Assembly: GCA_949292375.1 (NCBI GenBank)
Contig: CASEZG010000006.1
Span: forward strand, 1 to 64,000
Origin: an uncultured Pseudomonadota bacterium
GTDB lineage: Bacteria > Pseudomonadota > Alphaproteobacteria > RF32 > CAG-239
DNA: 64,000 bases
Direction of reading: 5' to 3'
A program made the translations under genes and the position numbers. The notes below the pieces were generated by a model that searched no databases, had not been told where the DNA came from, and saw only the letters and a list, made by a program, of their open reading frames with translations. This document shows, piece by piece, positions 49,188-57,008 of the stretch. Within the stretch, counting starts at the first letter, position 1; the number at the start of each line of letters is the position of its first letter.

Positions 49188-50906
49188 TTAATTATCCGTT
49201 TTTTCACTATCTAGTTTGCGTAAGTAGCGTTTGGTCATTTTTACGGCATTTTCAAAATTTGAGGCTGTGGATACATCTTTGACCAACCCCTCCTCCGTTA
49301 ATGCTGCGTGCAAAACACGCCGCGGTTGAGATTTTAGGTGGGAAAAGATAATCTTGGTGTCGTGTTGTCTGAGCTTTCTGATGAACTCTACCAAAACATT
49401 GGCACCGCTTGCGTCCACAACAGGAACAGACCCCATACGAAAGATGATAACTTTTGGGGCATCCGTCATTCTTCTGAAAAACATTGATACTCTGGATGCT
49501 CCGCCAAAGAACAATGGCCCGGATAAACGAATGGAAACAACACCCTGAGCATTTAAGGCGTCACTGATATCTTGACCTCTGGATACATATTCAAGTACGC
49601 TCTCGTCGTTTGCAACCTCAATTTCTCGGCTCATACGATGCATGAAAATAATGCTCGACATAATAAAGCCGACACTGATGGCTGTATTCAAATCTACCAT
49701 TACGGTCAACAAAAAGCTAACAATCAGCGTTAATCTGTCGCCGCGAGGGCCTTGCAATAAGTACCAAAACTTCGGGAAATTGAACATATTATACGCAATG
49801 ATAATCAAAACCGAAGACAAACATGCCAAAGGAATATATTTGGCAGCAGGCGAAAGCAGAAGCATAAACAGCAGAATAAATATCGACTGCATAATGCCGG
49901 ACATTGGTGAATAAGCCTTGGCTTTGACATTGGTCGCGCTGCGCGCAATGGCTCCGGTTGCCGGAATACCTAAGAAACAAGCACTTGCCAGATTTGCAAC
50001 ACCCTCGCCTATAAGCTCGGCATTGGCGTTGGTATTGTCACCGCTCATAGCATCAACAACCGTTGCGCTCAAAAGCGACTCCACACTCGCCAAAAAGGCG
50101 ATAGCCAGAGCACTAGGCATTACTTTTAAGGCTAAATCAATGTTAAATTCCGGAATATGCGGCATTGGTAAAAAGTGCGGGATTCCGCCGAATTTGCTGC
50201 CTATCGTATCGATATTTAAGGAAAACAGAGCAACAAATAAGGTCGAACCGACAACACCCAATAAAAATGCCGGAAGTTTTGGTTTGCGAATTTTTACATA
50301 AAATATTATGCCAAAAGACAAAATCGTAATGAACACGGCCGTCCAGCTAAATTTGCTCATATTTTCAAGATAGACTCTCCATTTGGGCAAAAACTCCGCC
50401 GGAACAGATGCAATATCCAGTCCAAGCATATCTTTAACCTGAGTAGAAAACAGTAAAACGGCAATACCTGAAGTAAAGCCGACGACAACAGGATATGGAA
50501 TGTATTTTATATAAGTACCCGACTTTAGATATCCGGCCAAAATCATTACGAATCCGGCAACAACCATAGTCATGGTCAGTCCTTCATAACCATATTGTTG
50601 AAGGGTGTTAAAAATAATGACCACAAAAGCACCTGTCGGACCGCCGATTTGGTAACGACAACCACCCAACAATGCAATGAAAAAACCAGCCACAACAGCC
50701 GTATACAGCCCTTGCGCAGGACTTACGCCCGAGGCTATGGCAAATGCCATTCCCAGAGGAATGGAGATAATTGCCAAAGTTAGGCCGGCTATCGCATCGC
50801 GCCGGAAAAATTCCATATTATAACCTTTGGTTTTGATTACTTCGTAGAGTTTTGGGGCAAAATTCATCCCATAAGATGTAAAAAGCTTGCGGATATATGT
50901 ATACAT
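49188..50906 (-). CDS. SulP family anion transporter with STAS domain
   Basis: The 572-residue protein has the SulP core (RRDAIAGLTLAIISIPLGMA, GVSPAQGLYTAVVAGF, GPTGAFVVII, GVANLASACFLGIPATGAIA) and a C-terminal STAS domain (VVSIRLSGPLFFGGASRVSM, VVDASGANVLVEFIRKL). Members move sulfate, bicarbonate, fumarate or other anions, usually with H+ or Na+; the substrate cannot be read here. The start is placed at ATG 50906 after AAGAGAA; the open frame runs 24 codons further upstream. Some similar proteins in anaerobes are bicarbonate or dicarboxylate carriers. Confidence 0.9.
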   Translation of the reverse strand: MYTYIRKLFTSYGMNFAPKLYEVIKTKGYNMEFFRRDAIAGLTLAIISIPLGMAFAIASGVSPAQGLYTAVVAGFFIALLGGCRYQIGGPTGAFVVIIFNTLQQYGYEGLTMTMVVAGFVMILAGYLKSGTYIKYIPYPVVVGFTSGIAVLLFSTQVKDMLGLDIASVPAEFLPKWRVYLENMSKFSWTAVFITILSFGIIFYVKIRKPKLPAFLLGVVGSTLFVALFSLNIDTIGSKFGGIPHFLPMPHIPEFNIDLALKVMPSALAIAFLASVESLLSATVVDAMSGDNTNANAELIGEGVANLASACFLGIPATGAIARSATNVKAKAYSPMSGIMQSIFILLFMLLLSPAAKYIPLACLSSVLIIIAYNMFNFPKFWYLLQGPRGDRLTLIVSFLLTVMVDLNTAISVGFIMSSIIFMHRMSREIEVANDESVLEYVSRGQDISDALNAQGVVSIRLSGPLFFGGASRVSMFFRRMTDAPKVIIFRMGSVPVVDASGANVLVEFIRKLRQHDTKIIFSHLKSQPRRVLHAALTEEGLVKDVSTASNFENAVKMTKRYLRKLDSEKTDN

Positions 50907-51165
50907 TGTTTCTCTTCTTGAAAAAAGTTTTCTGAAAAATTCCGGCGTTAGGAATACTCTTTTGCTTCTACTTGTCAATAAGTTCCGAAGAAATGCACAA
51001 AAATTTTTATTTTTTTATTTCGCTGAAATCCTTGATTTTATTTATTTTGACATAAATTTATTTTTAATTTTGAAAAAAAATCAGTCACTTGCTGCAACTT
51101 TTGTCTAGATTTTTTCTAAAAACGTGTTATATATTTTTCATAACCATTAAATATTTTATTATATT

Positions 51166-52167
51166 ATGAAAAATTTATTATTCTTGGTAGGTCTGATCAT
51201 GGTCGCTACCGCCTGTACTTCTTCTACAGGTTCTTCTTTTTTTGGAAGCAGCGAAGAAAGCTCTGAAAGCAATGTTTCAATAGTATTGCTCAAAAAGTAC
51301 AAGAACGGATCTTGTGATTTTGGGGTTTGCACCACAAATTATAATGTTGCAACCCAAACACTGAACATTGATTTGAACGGGCAGTTTCATTCTTATCCGT
51401 TATCAGAAATTCAAGAACAGTACATTGACAGGGTGAAGAAAAATAAAGTTACCCTATTAAAAGCAATGGGCGACTTTTTCCCTGCCGTTGTAGAAAAAAG
51501 CGATATAGTCTATGAAGACCCTCCTGTCGTACATAAAGATGGCAGAGAATTTAACTTGAAATGTATTCTGAAAAATCAGGATATTTCAAGAACTTTGAAT
51601 TATCCCGTACTTTATAATGGAATGTTTGTTTATGGATTGGCTGAAATGGCCAATCAAGTATACGATAAAGGTCGCTTCTTTTTTACAGAGGATGATTTTA
51701 ATCCTCAATATGATGAAAAGCCGACAGATAAAGGTGTTATCTCTGCTGGGCTCGCTTTGTATGAAAGCAAAAATTCATTCTACAGAAAAGATAAAAGCGG
51801 TGAATATAGATATGCTGTTGTTCAATCTTATCTGGAAGGTGATTATCTAATCATTAGGATAGAAGATGGACAAATTTATCGATATCCGCTTAATGTCCTG
51901 CATTTTAAGGCAAAAAAGGACATCCTAAACGGAATGAATGTGTCCGCAACACAAATTTCCAACGGGCGTTGGATGCCGGTGAAATTAATTGAAGGCATGG
52001 ATGGAGTGTATGTACAAGAATCTATACTGCCTATTGCATATAATTTTCATAAATTACGTGCAGGTAACAGTATAATGTTCTATCAAGAATTCCTGATAGA
52101 AAAGGGGTTTTTCAATGGATATCCTTCTGCAGGAGCCTTCTTCTTTAAAGCAAAGAAGAATAAATAA
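51166..52167 (+). CDS. Lipoprotein of unknown function (333 residues)
   Basis: The product has a lipoprotein signal with lipobox ATAC (Cys17), a Ser-rich linker (TSSTGSSFFGSSEESSESN) and then two similar halves of beta-rich sequence: the first around KYKNGSCDFGVCTTNYNVAT and NGQFHSYPLSEIQEQYI, the second around SGEYRYAVVQSYLEGDYLII and DGQIYRYPLNVLHFKAKKDI. The SYPLSEI / RYPLNVL resemblance suggests an internal duplication. No clear ribosome binding site is present; the upstream DNA is very AT-rich. It ends at a bidirectional terminator. Function unknown; envelope location inferred. Confidence 0.7.
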   Translation: MKNLLFLVGLIMVATACTSSTGSSFFGSSEESSESNVSIVLLKKYKNGSCDFGVCTTNYNVATQTLNIDLNGQFHSYPLSEIQEQYIDRVKKNKVTLLKAMGDFFPAVVEKSDIVYEDPPVVHKDGREFNLKCILKNQDISRTLNYPVLYNGMFVYGLAEMANQVYDKGRFFFTEDDFNPQYDEKPTDKGVISAGLALYESKNSFYRKDKSGEYRYAVVQSYLEGDYLIIRIEDGQIYRYPLNVLHFKAKKDILNGMNVSATQISNGRWMPVKLIEGMDGVYVQESILPIAYNFHKLRAGNSIMFYQEFLIEKGFFNGYPSAGAFFFKAKKNK

Positions 52168-52170
52168 TAT

Positions 52171-52216
52171 AAAGCCCTCAAAATTTATTGATATCAATAG
52201 ATTCTGAGGGCTTTTA
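52171..52216. terminator. Bidirectional terminator
   Basis: A long hairpin (AAAGCCCTCA with TGAGGGCTTT, plus the inner palindrome TATTGATATCAATA) lies between the plus-strand lipoprotein gene and the minus-strand flavodiiron gene. Confidence 0.88.
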
Positions 52217-52237
52217 TGTTTTTAAAGCCTACTTGCT

Positions 52238-53416
52238 TTAAGCAATCATTTCGCGAACACGCTCTTTGATTTTTTCTACAGTATCACCTTTGGGGGTATA
52301 TTTTTCTTCAAAAGGTGCAATGGTTTCCCATTTCAGTTCTTCAAAAACTTGTTGAATTTGATTAACCACACCTGGTTTCCAGCCATAAGAACCAAAAGCA
52401 AAACCCTTTTTGTTTTTGGGTGCTAAACCCTTCATATAAGTTAAGAATCCTGCAACACGCGGAAACAATTGATTGTTAAGTGTCGGGTTGCCGATGCAAA
52501 TATATTTGGCATCCAAAAAGTCTACCATAACTTCTGAAACATTCTTGACTGCCAAACAATGCTTAACAACAGGAATTCCGGCATCTTGAAAGACTGACAT
52601 TACGGCTTCAGCCAGAGTTGCAGTTGCACCCCACATCGTGTCATAAACAATAACAGCCTTACCTTTATTCTCTCCGCTGGCCCAGTATGAATAAGCACCG
52701 ATAATGGTATCAACCTCTTTTTCACCTGACCAAATGCAGCCATGAGAAGGCGCTATCATGTCAATATCCAAACCTAAGCTGCCGGCTGTATCCAAAGCTT
52801 TGGAAGCTTGTGCTCCAAAAGGAAACAATATGTTGGCATAGTAACTTTTGGCATGTTGCATAACCACATCAAAGGGTTCGTCTTTTACAAAAATGCTGTC
52901 AGATGCATAATGTTGACCGAATCCGTCGTTTGATAACAATAATTTATCTTCTTTGACATAAGTCATCATAGAATCTGGCCAATGGAGCATTGGGGTGGTC
53001 ATAAAAGCTAAATTTCTTTGACCGATATTTAATGTATCTCCTGTTTTAATGATTTCAAAGTTCCAACCTTCCGTATCAAAATGGGCTTCCAAAGCTGCTT
53101 TACCTGCGGCATTTGTAACAATTTTTGCCTGGGGAGCAAGTTTCATAACTTCAGGAATATTGCCGGAGTGATCCATTTCGACATGATTTACAACAACATA
53201 GGAAATTTTGGAGAAGTCTGTTAAGCTTTTAACACGGGCAATCATTTCATCAGACATATAATGTTTTACACCGTCTACCAAAGTGATTTTGTCATCCATA
53301 ATCAAATATGAGTTATAAGTTGAGCCGTGCGGTGTGGAATAACCATGAAACTCCACCAAATTCCAGTCTTTAACACCGACCCAATAAATATCCTTTTTTA
53401 TTTCTACGCCGTTCAT
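52238..53416 (-). CDS. fprA: Flavodiiron protein (FprA family)
   Basis: Flavodiiron proteins reduce O2 to water (and NO in some cases), protecting anaerobes from oxygen. The 392-residue protein has the metallo-beta-lactamase-like diiron domain with ligands His78, Glu80 and Asp82 in NHVEMDH, His145, Asp164 and His225 (APSHGCIW), and a C-terminal flavodoxin domain (IVYDTMWGATATLAEAV, GNPTLNNQLFP, FGSYGWKPGVV). The two-domain form lacks a fused rubredoxin, so electrons must come from a separate rubredoxin or similar carrier. GGAG precedes the ATG. It is divergent from perR-rbr and its promoter overlaps theirs. Confidence 0.95.
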   Translation of the reverse strand: MNGVEIKKDIYWVGVKDWNLVEFHGYSTPHGSTYNSYLIMDDKITLVDGVKHYMSDEMIARVKSLTDFSKISYVVVNHVEMDHSGNIPEVMKLAPQAKIVTNAAGKAALEAHFDTEGWNFEIIKTGDTLNIGQRNLAFMTTPMLHWPDSMMTYVKEDKLLLSNDGFGQHYASDSIFVKDEPFDVVMQHAKSYYANILFPFGAQASKALDTAGSLGLDIDMIAPSHGCIWSGEKEVDTIIGAYSYWASGENKGKAVIVYDTMWGATATLAEAVMSVFQDAGIPVVKHCLAVKNVSEVMVDFLDAKYICIGNPTLNNQLFPRVAGFLTYMKGLAPKNKKGFAFGSYGWKPGVVNQIQQVFEELKWETIAPFEEKYTPKGDTVEKIKERVREMIA

Positions 53417-53456
53417 TTTCTTCTCCTTAATTTAAAATGTATTTTGCGTTGTTATA

Positions 53457-53485
53457 TAGATAATCTGAAAAATTGTTATTGACAA
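53457..53485 (-). promoter_or_regulatory. Promoter of flavodiiron gene
   Basis: On the minus strand TTGTCA (53485-53480) and TATCTA (53462-53457) are 17 bases apart. The -35 element overlaps that of the divergent perR promoter. Confidence 0.5.
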
Positions 53486-53486
53486 T
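53472..53486. promoter_or_regulatory. Possible PerR/Fur operator 1
   Basis: The 15-bp sequence ATTGTTATTGACAAT is a 7-1-7 inverted repeat with one mismatch, the geometry of PerR/Fur boxes. It covers the overlapping -35 elements of both divergent promoters. Confidence 0.45.
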
Positions 53487-53506
53487 AATTTAAAATGAAA
53501 TATAAA
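53479..53506 (+). promoter_or_regulatory. Promoter of perR-rbr
   Basis: TTGACA at 53479-53484 and TATAAA at 53501-53506 are spaced by 16 bases, a near-consensus promoter pointing at the regulator gene at 53542. Confidence 0.65.
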
Positions 53507-53507
53507 C

Positions 53508-53526
53508 AATAACAATAATCATTATC
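53508..53526. promoter_or_regulatory. Possible PerR/Fur operator 2
   Basis: AATAACAATAATCATTATC matches 16 of 19 positions of the Fur-box consensus GATAATGATAATCATTATC and sits just downstream of the perR -10 element, where bound repressor would block transcription. Confidence 0.6.
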
Positions 53527-53541
53527 GTTTATGAGAACAAA

Positions 53542-53922
53542 ATGAGATATTCACGTCAAAGAGAGCTCACACTCCAGGTTCTAAAAGAAAATATGTGCCA
53601 TCCTACTGTTGACTTTATTTATGATAAAATGAAGCAAAAGATGCCCAATATCAGTCTGGCAACGGTTTATCGTAATTTGAACCAGCTTGCAGAGGCCGGA
53701 ATTATTCGTAAAATTGAGGGTTTGGAAGGCTCTGTCCATTTTGATCATAATACACACAACCATTATCATTTTGTTTGCATTAAATGTAATAAAGTTTACG
53801 ATGTGCCTTATGAAGTTGCTCCGAACTTAAATGATGAAGTTTTGAAGCATACGGGGTTACAAGTAATCACCCATGACATTACTTTCAAGGGTATTTGTCA
53901 GCATTGTCAAAAACATAACTAA
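53542..53922 (+). CDS. perR: Fur family regulator, PerR-like
   Basis: The 126-residue protein has the Fur winged helix (NISLATVYRNLNQLAEAGII) and a metal-binding C-terminal domain with two CxxC zinc motifs (CIKC, CQHC), the regulatory-metal ligands in CHPTVDFIY (His), VHFDHNTHNHYHFVC (Asp and His) and NLNDEV (Asp/Glu). This matches PerR, the peroxide sensor that is inactivated by His oxidation, better than iron-sensing Fur. Its operon partner is rubrerythrin and its divergent neighbour a flavodiiron protein, typical PerR targets. Operator-like sequences lie in its promoter, suggesting autoregulation. Confidence 0.85.
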   Translation: MRYSRQRELTLQVLKENMCHPTVDFIYDKMKQKMPNISLATVYRNLNQLAEAGIIRKIEGLEGSVHFDHNTHNHYHFVCIKCNKVYDVPYEVAPNLNDEVLKHTGLQVITHDITFKGICQHCQKHN

Positions 53923-53943
53923 CTACTTTTTAAGGAGAAAATT

Positions 53944-54483
53944 ATGGAACTTAAAGGATCTAAAACCGAAAAGAATCTGATGGAAGCATTTGCCGGCGAA
54001 TCCATGGCTCGCAACAAATATACTTATTATGCTTCTAAGGCAAAGAAAGAAGGCTACAATATTATCGCCGACAAGTTTGAGCAGACAGCAAACAATGAAA
54101 AAGAACATGCCAAGATTTGGTTTAAGTTGCTTCATGACGGTGCTGTTGCAGACACAATGACCAACCTCAAAGATGCTGCTGCCGGTGAAAACTATGAATG
54201 GACAACGATGTATGATCGTATGGCTAAAGAAGCTCACGAAGAAGGTTTTACAAAAATTGCTTACCTTTTTGAGGCTGTTGCAAAGATTGAAAAGGGTCAT
54301 GAAGAAAGATATAAAGCTTTGTTGGATTCTTTGGTTGAAGGCAAAATTTTTGAACGCCCGACAAAAGTTATTTGGGAATGCGCTAACTGCGGCCACAGAG
54401 TTGAAAGCCCCAAAGCTCCTGAGAAATGCCCTGTTTGCGACCATCCGCAAGCATATTTCTTTGAATTGCAGGAAGAATTTTAA
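53944..54483 (+). CDS. rbr: Rubrerythrin
   Basis: Rubrerythrin reduces hydrogen peroxide to water in anaerobes. The 179-residue protein has the four-helix diiron domain ([11 protein letters not shown] with Glu19, [10 protein letters not shown] with Glu52 and His55, and [22 protein letters not shown] in the second half) and a C-terminal rubredoxin domain with Cys pairs CANCG and CPVCD. AAGGAG precedes the ATG, 21 bp after perR. It ends at its own terminator. Electrons are delivered through its rubredoxin centre from a partner not in view. Confidence 0.96.
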   Translation: MELKGSKTEKNLMEAFAGESMARNKYTYYASKAKKEGYNIIADKFEQTANNEKEHAKIWFKLLHDGAVADTMTNLKDAAAGENYEWTTMYDRMAKEAHEEGFTKIAYLFEAVAKIEKGHEERYKALLDSLVEGKIFERPTKVIWECANCGHRVESPKAPEKCPVCDHPQAYFFELQEEF

Positions 54484-54501
54484 TCTATATCTGCCTAAAA
54501 G

Positions 54502-54533
54502 AAAGCCTCTGCTCTTTGCAGGGGCTTTTTTTT
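54502..54533 (+). terminator. Terminator of perR-rbr
   Basis: An 11-bp stem (AAAGCCTCTGC with GCAGGGGCTTT, one G-U) with a 5-base loop, ending in T8. Confidence 0.92.
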
Positions 54534-54619
54534 GATTCTATAAAACTTAAAATAATAGTTTAAAAAACACAATTTTGGATTAGAATGTTTGAAGTTTTTT
54601 TGTTTTGGGGACTTTTATA

Positions 54620-56023
54620 ATGAAGCTGTCTGATATTTTGGGTGATATTGAGTTTGAAAAAACCGCGATTGACTCTCGCAAAGTTGAGAAAGGTGATTTA
54701 TTTGCCGTATTTACGGGAGATTCCGATCTCAATAAAAAATATGCCGAAGACGCTGTTGCAAAAGGTGCGGCTGCGGTTTTAACAGACGATGTTTCTCTTG
54801 CTTTGTCTGTTCCGGTTATTTGTCGTGATGATGCTCCTCTTTTGCTGGGCGAAATCAATAAAAAACTACATCAGCCCCTGCCCGAGGTTTTCGCTGCAGT
54901 TACAGGCACAAACGGCAAAACATCTACTGTGTCTTTTTTACGTCAAATTTGGGATTTTGCTGGACTTAATGCGGCAAGTTTCGGAACGCTTGGCGTTCGC
55001 ACAAAGGAAAAAACAGAATATACCGGCTGGACAACGGCGGACAATGTTACAATGTATCAGAAGCTAAACGAGGTTGCCCTTAAAGGTGTTTCTCATATTG
55101 CCATCGAAGCCTCAAGCCATGGTTTAACTTTGCACCGCCTTGCCGGACTTAAGTTTAAAACTGCCGGTTTTACCAATATTACGCAAGACCATTTGGACTT
55201 TCATCACACGATGGAAAACTACTTTAATGCCAAAATGCAACTTTTTGAAAATTATATGGAAAAAGGTGCTACGGTTGTACTTAATGCAGATATTCCAGAG
55301 TTTGAAAAAATTAAAGAATTATGCGAATCTTTGGGTTTAACGGTTTGGTCTTACGGCAAAAAAGGAAAAGAGCTGAGACTTACTCTTCAAAATCTCCACC
55401 AAGTCGGACAAGATTTGGATTTGGAGATTTTGGGTAAAAAATATTCTGTTCCGACACAAATCACCGGTGCTTTTCAGGCTTGGAATGCTCTTTGCGCTCT
55501 TGGAATGGCTTTGGCAACAGGCGTTAACGAAAGTGATGCCGTTAATGCTTTATCTAAGCTCAAAAATCCTGAAGGACGAATGGAGCTTGTCGGTACAACT
55601 GCTAAAGGTGCCAGTATATATGTTGACTTTGCGCACACACCGGACGGCATTGAAAATGCGCTGAAATCTCTAAAAAACCATGCAAAAGGAAAACTTTGGA
55701 TCGCTTTTGGTTGCGGCGGAAATCGAGACACAACAAAACGCCCGAAAATGGGTGCTATTGCAACAGCCTTGGCCGATGAAGTTATTGTTACGGATGATAA
55801 CCCGCGTTTTGAAAATCCGGCTGATATTCGTCAGCAGATTTTGGCTGCCGCGCCGAATGCGCTTGAAATTGGAGATAGAGCAGAAGCTATTAAATATGTT
55901 ATGCAACAAGCTGCTCAAGGCGATGTTATTCTCCTTGCCGGAAAAGGTCATGAAGAAGGACAAATTATTCAGGGTAAGGTTTTGCCTTTTAATGATAAGA
56001 AAGAAGTTTTGAAAAATTTATAA
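54620..56023 (+). CDS. murE: UDP-MurNAc-tripeptide synthetase MurE
   Basis: MurE adds the third amino acid of the peptidoglycan stem peptide. The 467-residue protein has the ATP loop TGTNGKTST, the substrate region TTADNVTMYQ, the carbamylated-Lys region (TQDHLDFHHTMENYFNAKM), and DNPR in VTDDNPRFENP, the motif specific to meso-diaminopimelate. The C-terminal ligase domain (ILLAGKGHEEGQ) is complete. The start is ATG 54620 after GGGGA; the frame begins at a TTG five codons earlier. It is a single-gene unit here, away from the division and cell wall cluster where it normally lies. Confidence 0.93.
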   Translation: MKLSDILGDIEFEKTAIDSRKVEKGDLFAVFTGDSDLNKKYAEDAVAKGAAAVLTDDVSLALSVPVICRDDAPLLLGEINKKLHQPLPEVFAAVTGTNGKTSTVSFLRQIWDFAGLNAASFGTLGVRTKEKTEYTGWTTADNVTMYQKLNEVALKGVSHIAIEASSHGLTLHRLAGLKFKTAGFTNITQDHLDFHHTMENYFNAKMQLFENYMEKGATVVLNADIPEFEKIKELCESLGLTVWSYGKKGKELRLTLQNLHQVGQDLDLEILGKKYSVPTQITGAFQAWNALCALGMALATGVNESDAVNALSKLKNPEGRMELVGTTAKGASIYVDFAHTPDGIENALKSLKNHAKGKLWIAFGCGGNRDTTKRPKMGAIATALADEVIVTDDNPRFENPADIRQQILAAAPNALEIGDRAEAIKYVMQQAAQGDVILLAGKGHEEGQIIQGKVLPFNDKKEVLKNL

Positions 56024-56028
56024 AAAAA

Positions 56029-56055
56029 AGCTCCGCAAAATTGTGGAGCTTAATT
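56029..56055. terminator. Bidirectional terminator
   Basis: An 11-bp stem (AAGCTCCGCAA with TTGTGGAGCTT, one G-U) lies between murE and the convergent cold-shock gene; A-run on the left and weak T-run on the right favour use by the minus strand as well. Confidence 0.8.
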
Positions 56056-56075
56056 TTCCGTAAAATGGCCGGTAA

Positions 56076-56282
56076 TTACTCGACTACTTTAAGGCTTCCT
56101 GCTACGGTCTTACCTCTTTCGGTAGCCAATTCGTAGCTGATTTTGGCTCCTTCGTTAAGAGTTCTCATACCGGCGGCCTGAACTGCCGAAATGTGAACGA
56201 AAATATCATTACCGCCTTCATCTGGAGTGATGAAGCCATAACCTTTTTTGTTATTAAACCATTTTACTGTTCCTGTTGCCAT
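56076..56282 (-). CDS. Cold-shock protein, CspA family
   Basis: The 68-residue protein is a single cold-shock domain with RNP1 KGYGFIT and RNP2 DIFVHI, binding single-stranded RNA and DNA. AAGGA precedes the ATG. The 170 bp upstream, shared with a divergent gene, are long enough for a regulated 5' leader of the kind found at cold-inducible csp genes; a palindrome ACTACTTTTAAAGTAGT lies at 56343-56359. Whether this copy is cold-induced cannot be read. Confidence 0.95.
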   Translation of the reverse strand: MATGTVKWFNNKKGYGFITPDEGGNDIFVHISAVQAAGMRTLNEGAKISYELATERGKTVAGSLKVVE

Positions 56283-56480
56283 AATTTTATCCTTTTCACA
56301 AACAGGTTGATACGCTTTGTTTATAGAAGCTTTTTAACGGCGACTACTTTTAAAGTAGTAATATAGTTCTCATATCTTGGCAAGATAATTTACAAAAAAA
56401 TACTTTAAGCTGTTAGTGGTTGTTTTTTTCTTTTTCATTATTATATTGTTAATGTGTTTAACTTGCGGAAAGGATTAGGA

Positions 56481-56849
56481 ATGAAAAAATCATCTTTGAT
56501 TTTTTTTGTTTTTTTGGCATCGTTGGTTGTTTCAATATCTGTAGCAAAAGCCGAGACCGATAAAAACGATTTTTCATCCGAAAGTCATTGGTTGTCTAAA
56601 GAAAAAAAGGATATTACAGAACAGTATGACAAGGCTATCTATAAAATTGAAAAGTCGCAATTAAATGAAAATCTTAAAAATATGCTCAGACAACAAGCCA
56701 ATGAAAACAAAAATCTGGCAACCAAACAAGCTGAAGAAATCAATATGCTAAGAAAGAAACATCAAGCCGCAAGAGAATCTTATCGTGCTGAATTTATGAA
56801 AGATAAATCTAACCGAAAAGCCGTCAAAGAAGTTGATGATATTTTATAA
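56481..56849 (+). CDS. Small periplasmic coiled-coil protein
   Basis: The protein has a signal peptide (cleavage near AKA) and about 95 residues that are charged and helical (EKKDITEQYDKAIYKIEK, MLRQQANENKNLATKQAEEI), probably a coiled coil. It is rich in Lys, Glu, Asn and Gln. The start is at ATG 56481 after AGGATTAGGA; the frame runs nine codons further. The size and helical mature part recall Spy/CpxP-like periplasmic chaperones, but the LTxxQ motif is not seen. It stands alone with its own terminator. Confidence 0.7.
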   Translation: MKKSSLIFFVFLASLVVSISVAKAETDKNDFSSESHWLSKEKKDITEQYDKAIYKIEKSQLNENLKNMLRQQANENKNLATKQAEEINMLRKKHQAARESYRAEFMKDKSNRKAVKEVDDIL

Positions 56850-56868
56850 AAAAACTCCATACTTTCTT

Positions 56869-56902
56869 AAACAGCTCTGTTAGTTTCCAGAGCTGTTTTT
56901 TT
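56869..56902 (+). terminator. Terminator after small periplasmic protein gene
   Basis: A 10-bp stem (AACAGCTCTG with CAGAGCTGTT) with an 8-base loop, ending in T7. Confidence 0.9.
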
Positions 56903-57008
56903 GTAAATTAGCTATTCACAAATTAAAAATTCTTTGTTAGATTGGGGCGTTACCTGCGGCATTGGGGCTGCGGGTCTTTAATTGCGATATTAAAAAAGGA
57001 ATTTAGAT

